From NCBI RefSeq assembly GCF_019218285.1, contig NZ_JAHUZG010000002.1, positions 806,001 through 870,000 on the forward strand: a DNA stretch of 64,000 bases, read 5' to 3'. Numbering within the stretch: position 1 is the stretch's first letter; every line of letters begins with the position of its first letter. The notes below the pieces were generated by a model that was not told the DNA's origin, made no database searches, and worked only from the letters and a program-made list of their open reading frames with translations. Both the position numbers and the translations under genes were made by a program. Source of the DNA: Antarctobacter sediminis. GTDB taxonomy: Bacteria; Pseudomonadota; Alphaproteobacteria; Rhodobacterales; Rhodobacteraceae. Shown one piece after another: positions 59,478-64,000 of the stretch.

Positions 59478-60689
59478 ATGGCCCAAGCAGCACCAAGACC
59501 CGCCGACAGCTATTCCCCGATCTATTTCCTCGCCTCGCTCGGCGCGGGAGGCATCGCCGTCACCTTTTTCATGTTCCTGATGTTCTGGGTGCCCCACCCC
59601 GGTCAACCGGTGCCAGTGTTCGAAGACATCATGGGCGCATGGGCCAAAGGATCTGCGGTCAAGCAAACCGCCATTGCCATTGCAATGATCGGAATCGCGG
59701 CCTTTGCCGTCCTGAACATCAAATCCCTGATCTGGAACCTGTCGTCCTACGTCGCCTTCAAGAAAACACCCGCATTTGATCAGCTCCGCTCATCGAACGC
59801 CGAATCAACGCTTTTGGCCATGCCTCTGTCACTGGCCATGACCGTAAACGTCGGCTTTATCATCGGGCTGGTCTTTGTTCCGCGGCTTTGGTCGGTGGTC
59901 GAATACCTTTTTCCGCTGGCCATGGTGGCCTTTGGCCTGATCGCGGTGCTTGCCTTCCGGCTGATCGGGGATTTCCTTGGCCGCGTGTTGGCCAAAGGCG
60001 GATTGTTCGACGTCACAGCGCATAATTCCTTTGCCCAACTGACCCCGGCCTTCGCCGTGGCGATGATAGCGGTCGGCCTTTCCGCGCCAGCAGCCATGAG
60101 CACCACTCCCGCCACTGTTGGAACCGCGCTTGTCCTGTCGACCATCCTTGGCACCATTGCCATTCTCTATGCGGCCTTTGCCAGCATCACTGCCTTTGCC
60201 TCTATGCTGCAACATGGCACCGCCCGCGAGGCCGGTCCGACTCTGATGATCGTCGTGCCGATCGTCACCGTCCTCGGGATCATGTTCCTGCGTCAGGACC
60301 ACGGCCTGCACACCACCTTCGATGCCCATGGTAATGCCGGGCAAACAATGGTCTTCCTCGCCCGCCTGTTGGGAATCCAGTTGGCCTTTCTTGGGCTGGG
60401 CGCGGTTGTGATGCGGGCGCAGGGCTATTTCAAAGATTTCGTCTTTGGCCCCAAAACCTCGCCGGGTTCTTACGCGCTGGTCTGCCCCTTTGTTGCGCTG
60501 TCGGTGATGATCCACTTCTTTGTCAACAAGGGGCTGGTCGCCGCGGATGTCATCACCAAGTACGACCTGACCTACTGGGGCGTCACCGGGATCGCCATTG
60601 CAGCCCAGCTGGTGGCCATCGTGCTGGTACTGCGTCTGAACCGCCAGCACTTTGCCCGCCCGACCGCCACCGTCATTCCGGCCGAGTGA
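59478..60689 (+). CDS. multipass membrane protein, sulfur-responsive control likely (TsoY-like?)
   Basis: A 403-aa protein with about ten hydrophobic helices, beginning PRPADSYSPIYFLASLGAGG. It has one Cys (residue 336, SYALVCPFVALS). From memory it resembles a family of membrane proteins (TsoY) of which some members are selenoproteins, Cys or Sec at this position; I am not certain of that identity. CAGGAGG precedes ATG 59478. A promoter with two ATTC-N8-GAAT operators lies immediately upstream, indicating control by a persulfide sensor such as SqrR/BigR, so a sulfur-oxyanion or sulfide-related role is inferred. No sqrR gene is in this window. Confidence 0.7.
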   Translation: MAQAAPRPADSYSPIYFLASLGAGGIAVTFFMFLMFWVPHPGQPVPVFEDIMGAWAKGSAVKQTAIAIAMIGIAAFAVLNIKSLIWNLSSYVAFKKTPAFDQLRSSNAESTLLAMPLSLAMTVNVGFIIGLVFVPRLWSVVEYLFPLAMVAFGLIAVLAFRLIGDFLGRVLAKGGLFDVTAHNSFAQLTPAFAVAMIAVGLSAPAAMSTTPATVGTALVLSTILGTIAILYAAFASITAFASMLQHGTAREAGPTLMIVVPIVTVLGIMFLRQDHGLHTTFDAHGNAGQTMVFLARLLGIQLAFLGLGAVVMRAQGYFKDFVFGPKTSPGSYALVCPFVALSVMIHFFVNKGLVAADVITKYDLTYWGVTGIAIAAQLVAIVLVLRLNRQHFARPTATVIPAE

Positions 60690-60716
60690 CACTCCTCCAA
60701 GAGATCGGTCGAATCT

Positions 60717-60744
60717 GGCCGGGCCTTCGGGTCCGGCCTTTTTT
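60717..60744 (+). terminator. rho-independent terminator after the membrane protein gene
   Basis: Stem GGCCGGGCC/GGTCCGGCC (one G-U pair) with a TTCG loop and six T. It lies 27 nt after the stop and 20 nt from the convergent mipZ stop. Confidence 0.88.
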
Positions 60745-60764
60745 AGTGGGGATCGCGCGGCGGA

Positions 60765-61574
60765 TCAGAAGCGGACTTCGACACCCGGCAGTTTCAACGC
60801 CTTGATCAGGTCGCGCACCTCTTGCCGGGCGGCGATATTGGAAAGGCTGAGGCTGCGCACCCCAATGTCCCGCAGATCCAGAAGGGTCAGCCCACGCGGG
60901 AACAATTCGCGGAACACAACCCGTTCCGAAAACCCCGGTGCGACGCGAAAACCGATCCGCTTGGACAGGGTCGCAACCGCTTTTTCCATCTTGGCCTTGT
61001 TGATCATCTGCTGTGCACCGATCCGGTTCCGCAGAACCACCCAGTCCAGCGGAGACAGGCCGGCCTGTGCCCGCAATTGCCGAGCCGACCAGACCATTTC
61101 GGCATAAACCGAAGGCCCGGCTATTGTCTCGCCATCGCCTTCGATGCGGGCCAACAGGTCAAAATCAACGAAACTGTCGTTCAACGGTGTCACAAGCGTG
61201 TCGGCCAGCGAATGCGCGACCTGCGCAAGCCGCGTATAGGCCCCCGGGCAGTCAATAATGATGAAGTCGGATTTGGGTTCCAGTTCGGCCACCGCACGGC
61301 GCAACCGGTTGTCCGGGGCCTGTTCGCCAGCGGCAACAGCCTCGGGGTCGGCCTCGGGCAGCGCCATGTAGCCGGGCACGGGAAGATCTTTTTCTTCCTT
61401 TTTCAACCAGGCGCGGCGGTTCGACAGGTAACGCCCAAGGCTTTGCTGTCTGAGGTCAAGGTCCAGCGTCCAGACCCTATGTTCCATCCGCGCCAGCGCT
61501 GTCGCCACGTGCATCGCGATCGTCGACTTGCCCGCGCCACCCTTTTCGTTCCCGACAACAATAATATGTGCCAC
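60765..61574 (-). CDS. mipZ: division-plane positioning ATPase MipZ
   Basis: ParA/MinD-like ATPase that forms a gradient from the poles and blocks FtsZ assembly away from midcell. The 269-aa product has the deviant Walker A KGGAGKSTIAM, LDLDLRQQSLGRYL, IIIDCPGAYTRLAQ and TLVTPLNDSFVDFDLL. The RQQSL...R segment with long N-terminal HIIVVGNEKG is the alphaproteobacterial MipZ pattern. Its ParB partner is not in this window. Confidence 0.94.
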   Translation of the reverse strand: MAHIIVVGNEKGGAGKSTIAMHVATALARMEHRVWTLDLDLRQQSLGRYLSNRRAWLKKEEKDLPVPGYMALPEADPEAVAAGEQAPDNRLRRAVAELEPKSDFIIIDCPGAYTRLAQVAHSLADTLVTPLNDSFVDFDLLARIEGDGETIAGPSVYAEMVWSARQLRAQAGLSPLDWVVLRNRIGAQQMINKAKMEKAVATLSKRIGFRVAPGFSERVVFRELFPRGLTLLDLRDIGVRSLSLSNIAARQEVRDLIKALKLPGVEVRF

Positions 61575-61670
61575 GCTTCAGCCTCTGCCTCGTTTCGCCA
61601 CGGTGCGCCCCGTGGTCGTAAATTACCGTCAAAGAGCAAGCCGGCGTCACGGCCGTATCTTGCAACGCGC

Positions 61671-61696
61671 AAGGCCCGGCACTTGGGCCGGGCCTT
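61671..61696 (-). terminator. strong hairpin at the end of the F0 operon
   Basis: A perfect 10-bp stem, AAGGCCCGGC/GCCGGGCCTT, with a 6-nt loop, 22 nt past the atpF stop in the minus direction. It lacks a following U-run, so it may be a processing/stability hairpin or an atypical terminator. Confidence 0.5.
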
Positions 61697-61718
61697 AACG
61701 CAGTCCCTCGGATCGCGT

Positions 61719-62279
61719 TTAGTGCAGCTTGTTGCCCACTTCGGCGATCGCGTCATCAATCAGCTTGCCCGCGTTGGCCGGGGTCATCTGGTCGGCAACC
61801 ACGTCACGTGCAGCGGCGATAGCCACAGCGGCGGCGCGATCACGCACGTCCTTGATCGCGGCGGCCTCGGCCGATGCAATCTGACCTTCGGCGGCCAGCA
61901 GGCGGCGTTCGATGGATGCCTTGATGTCTGCCTTGGCCTGCTCGGCGGCCAGTTCGGCCTCCTGCTTGGCGTGGGCGACAATGCGGTCTGCCTGATCGGC
62001 CACTTCGCGCTGCTTGCGCTCGTAGCTTGCCAGCAAGGTCTGGGCTTCTTCACGCAGTTTGCGCGCTTCGTCCAGTTCGTCCTGAATGCCTTCGGCGCGC
62101 TTGTCCAGCAGGCCTGCCAGCATGCCGGGCACTTTGAAGTAAACCAGCACCGCGATGAACAGCAGGAAGCCCAGCGTCACCACGAAGTCGGTATTGTGCA
62201 GCGAGAAGAACGGGCCGGAAGCGGCGGCAGCAGGGGTCGCGGCCAAGGCGGCGACGGCGGGAAGGATGATCTTTTTCAT
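61719..62279 (-). CDS. atpF: F0F1 ATP synthase subunit b
   Basis: Peripheral-stalk subunit, 186 aa. A hydrophobic N-terminus (signal-like, [16 protein letters not shown]) and one membrane helix ([21 protein letters not shown], about 32-52) are followed by a long polar helix that ends [16 protein letters not shown]. It is the last F0 gene, 4 nt after b'. The pair b/b' forms a heterodimeric stalk as in photosynthetic bacteria and many alphaproteobacteria. Confidence 0.93.
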   Translation of the reverse strand: MKKIILPAVAALAATPAAAASGPFFSLHNTDFVVTLGFLLFIAVLVYFKVPGMLAGLLDKRAEGIQDELDEARKLREEAQTLLASYERKQREVADQADRIVAHAKQEAELAAEQAKADIKASIERRLLAAEGQIASAEAAAIKDVRDRAAAVAIAAARDVVADQMTPANAGKLIDDAIAEVGNKLH

Positions 62280-62283
62280 TACC

Positions 62284-62835
62284 TTACCCTTTCAGCTGCG
62301 CGTCGACCGCGGCTGCGATCTTGGCATCGTCTGCGGACCCGCCCAGCGCGGCCACGATGGCCCCTGCGGTGTCCTTGGCAACGGTTTCGACATGCGCCAT
62401 TGCGCTGTCCCGGATCTCGGCAATTGCCTTTTCCGATTCAGCGGCCTTTGCGGCGATTTCCGCGTCGGCCTTGGCAAGGGCGTCATCAAGACCGGCCTTG
62501 ATTTCGTCACGCGCTTTCTGTGCGATGGTCTGGGCCTCGGCCCGGGCATCGGCAAGCGCCTTGTCATAAGCGGCTTCGGCCTCTTCGGCTTTGCGCTTGA
62601 GATCTTCGGCAGCGGCGATATCGTTCGTGATCGTCCCCTGGCGTTCCGCCAGAACCGCCGCAATGCGCGGCAGGGCGATGCGGGCCAGCACGAAGTAGAT
62701 CACGACCAGCGTGATCACCAGCCAGAAGACCTGGTTGCCGATCCAGTCACCACAAAGCTGCGGCATCCCGACGGCAGAGCCGTGCGAGTCCACGCAGGTG
62801 CTGACGGCTTCGGCCCCGTGAGTTTCGGTCGCCAT
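62284..62835 (-). CDS. F0F1 ATP synthase subunit b'
   Basis: Second stalk subunit, 183 aa, with membrane helix [21 protein letters not shown] (about 34-54) and a charged helix ([23 protein letters not shown]). Its N-terminus [19 protein letters not shown] resembles that of AtpB at 63991 ([11 protein letters not shown]), a striking local similarity noted below. It is separated from atpE by 85 nt. Confidence 0.92.
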   Translation of the reverse strand: MATETHGAEAVSTCVDSHGSAVGMPQLCGDWIGNQVFWLVITLVVIYFVLARIALPRIAAVLAERQGTITNDIAAAEDLKRKAEEAEAAYDKALADARAEAQTIAQKARDEIKAGLDDALAKADAEIAAKAAESEKAIAEIRDSAMAHVETVAKDTAGAIVAALGGSADDAKIAAAVDAQLKG

Positions 62836-62920
62836 GTTGTCCTCCGTCGGAACTTGTCTCTACATCGGGCGGTCAGGCGTGCCTGACCGCCCGCGCGTAA
62901 GGATCGTTAAGTTCCGTGGA

Positions 62921-63142
62921 TTAGACGGCGAACATCAGCAGCAGCGAAACGAGGAAGGCGAAGATGCCCAGCGCTTCCGCGAATGCGATGCCGATGAAGA
63001 GGGTTGCGGTCTGGCCGGCGGCTGCCGACGGGTTGCGCAGGGCGCCTGCCAGGAAGTTGCCGGCAACGTTGCCCACACCGATGGCGGCTGCGCCCGAACC
63101 GATTGCTGCGAGACCGGCGCCGATGAAGTTGAGACCTTCCAT
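62921..63142 (-). CDS. atpE: F0F1 ATP synthase subunit c
   Basis: Rotor ring subunit, 73 aa, two helices: [21 protein letters not shown] and [27 protein letters not shown], with the essential carboxylate Glu in AFAEALGIF. The polar loop [10 protein letters not shown] is conserved. It lies between a and b' in the standard F0 order for this group. Confidence 0.97.
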   Translation of the reverse strand: MEGLNFIGAGLAAIGSGAAAIGVGNVAGNFLAGALRNPSAAAGQTATLFIGIAFAEALGIFAFLVSLLLMFAV

Positions 63143-63220
63143 TGTGTATCTCCTTACGATTGGAAGTTTCTGTATTAGGTGTTCTTTGCGGAGGGCCGGG
63201 CAATCAGCCCGGCTCCGACA

Positions 63221-63991
63221 TTAGTGATGCGGATGCAATGCGTCCTTGAGGTAGACGCAGGTCAGGATCGTGAAGACGTAGGCCTGAATGAAGGCCACGA
63301 GGATCTCCAGACCGTACATCGCGGTGATCGCCAGAACCGAGATCGGCGAGATGGCCGCGATGGCTGCGAAGCCGGCGAAAACCTTGATCACCGCGTGGCC
63401 GGCCATGATGTTGCCGGCAAGACGGATGGAGTGGCTGACCGGACGCACGAAGTAGGAAATCAGTTCGATCACAGCGAGGATCGGGCGCAGCGGCAGCGGC
63501 GCGCTCGACACCCAGAAGAGGCTGAGGAAGCCTGCGCCGTTCTTGACAAAGCCCAGCACGGTTACGGTGATGAACACAGCAAAGGCCAGAACGACGGTCA
63601 CGGCAAAATGCGACGTAGTGGTAAAGCTCTTGGGCAGCAGGCCCAGGAAGTTTGCCGACACGATGAACAGGAACAGCGTCATGATATAGGGGAAGAACTT
63701 CAGACCGTCCTTGCCGGTCACGTCCTCGACCATCTTGTAGACAAAGCCGTAAGCCAGTTCCGCGATCGACTGCGACCGCGACGGGACAATCGCCCGCTTG
63801 GAGGTGCCGACCACCATCAACAGCACGATGGCCACGATGGCCAGAAACAGCCAAAGGGTCACGTTGGTGATGGTGAACATGCCAACTTCGCCATGGCCGA
63901 ACAGCGGCTTGACGATGAACTGGTCCATCGGGTGGAACACCAGGCCGCCGCTCTCTGCTACGGGTTCTGCGCCGTGCGTCTCAGTCGCCAT
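63221..63991 (-). CDS. atpB: F0F1 ATP synthase subunit a
   Basis: Membrane stator subunit with the proton half-channels, 256 aa, about six helices. The conserved Arg of the a/c interface is in [16 protein letters not shown], and [13 protein letters not shown] and [21 protein letters not shown] complete the signature. The operon order in the minus direction is atpB-atpE-b'-atpF, with any atpI lying outside the window to the right. The F1 genes are elsewhere. Confidence 0.96.
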   Translation of the reverse strand: MATETHGAEPVAESGGLVFHPMDQFIVKPLFGHGEVGMFTITNVTLWLFLAIVAIVLLMVVGTSKRAIVPSRSQSIAELAYGFVYKMVEDVTGKDGLKFFPYIMTLFLFIVSANFLGLLPKSFTTTSHFAVTVVLAFAVFITVTVLGFVKNGAGFLSLFWVSSAPLPLRPILAVIELISYFVRPVSHSIRLAGNIMAGHAVIKVFAGFAAIAAISPISVLAITAMYGLEILVAFIQAYVFTILTCVYLKDALHPHH

Positions 63992-64000
63992 CTTTTTTCC

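Overview
The window is about 64 kb of a high-GC alphaproteobacterial chromosome, almost certainly Rhodobacterales (Roseobacter/Rhodobacteraceae type). Supporting marks are paired F0 subunits b and b', the division regulator MipZ, phosphatidylcholine synthase, an ATP12-type F1 assembly chaperone, an AapJ-type amino-acid binding protein, DUF1150 and DUF465 small proteins, a Hint-domain protein and an EPS-associated MarR-like domain next to Sat/CysC. There are no transposases, phage genes or CRISPR arrays. It reads as mostly core chromosome with a few accessory patches. The only tRNA seen is tRNA-Arg(ACG) near 13.7 kb.

Layout. 0-0.7 kb: dtd and a small hypothetical. 0.8-10.2 kb: a minus-strand type I secretion operon (giant BapA-like Ig-repeat adhesin, TolC-like lipoprotein, ABC transporter, HlyD adaptor). 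10.6-17.5 kb: flavin reductase, di-haem peroxidase, a possible gene remnant, Nudix protein, tRNA-Arg, an orphan histidine kinase, and a MerA-like reductase with a TVP38 membrane partner. 17.8-27.3 kb: a plus-strand housekeeping run (rpmH-rnpA-yidD behind a good sigma70-type promoter, ttcA, an EAL phosphodiesterase, yidC-MOSC-engB-argB-FeS-sixA-like with overlapping stops and starts). 27.3-34.1 kb: minus-strand aapJ, then degQ-rarA-crcB-rluC-HAD-ATP12. 34.2-41.1 kb: pcs, xylB, ubiK, lgt-midA-pgeF, a 51-aa protein and a Hint protein. 41.2-45.1 kb: an Lrp regulator divergent from trxB, then an in-frame fusion of a winged-helix domain to ATP sulfurylase/APS kinase. 45.2-49.8 kb: two tandem secreted HExxH peptidases, an autotransporter-like barrel and a glycosyltransferase. 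49.9-55.2 kb: DUF1150-hsp20 behind a heat-shock-type promoter, purEK, a phnM-like gene, Nudix, EamA. 55.4-64 kb: smc, a lipoprotein, a multipass membrane protein behind two SqrR/BigR-like operators, mipZ and the F0 ATP synthase genes.

The observations most worth checking are: (1) the HTH-Sat-CysC fusion with a palindrome before it; (2) two exact ATTC-N8-GAAT operators placed on the promoter of the membrane protein at 59.5 kb, suggesting sulfide/persulfide control; (3) a three-copy element that always begins 7-21 nt after a stop codon in the gene's sense direction, with a conserved core and a hairpin whose stem differs in sequence but is kept paired; (4) the tandem PG-binding gluzincins beside a small autotransporter; (5) a glycosyltransferase whose conserved N-terminus lies upstream of any canonical start codon. 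All family names are from sequence recognition without database searches.
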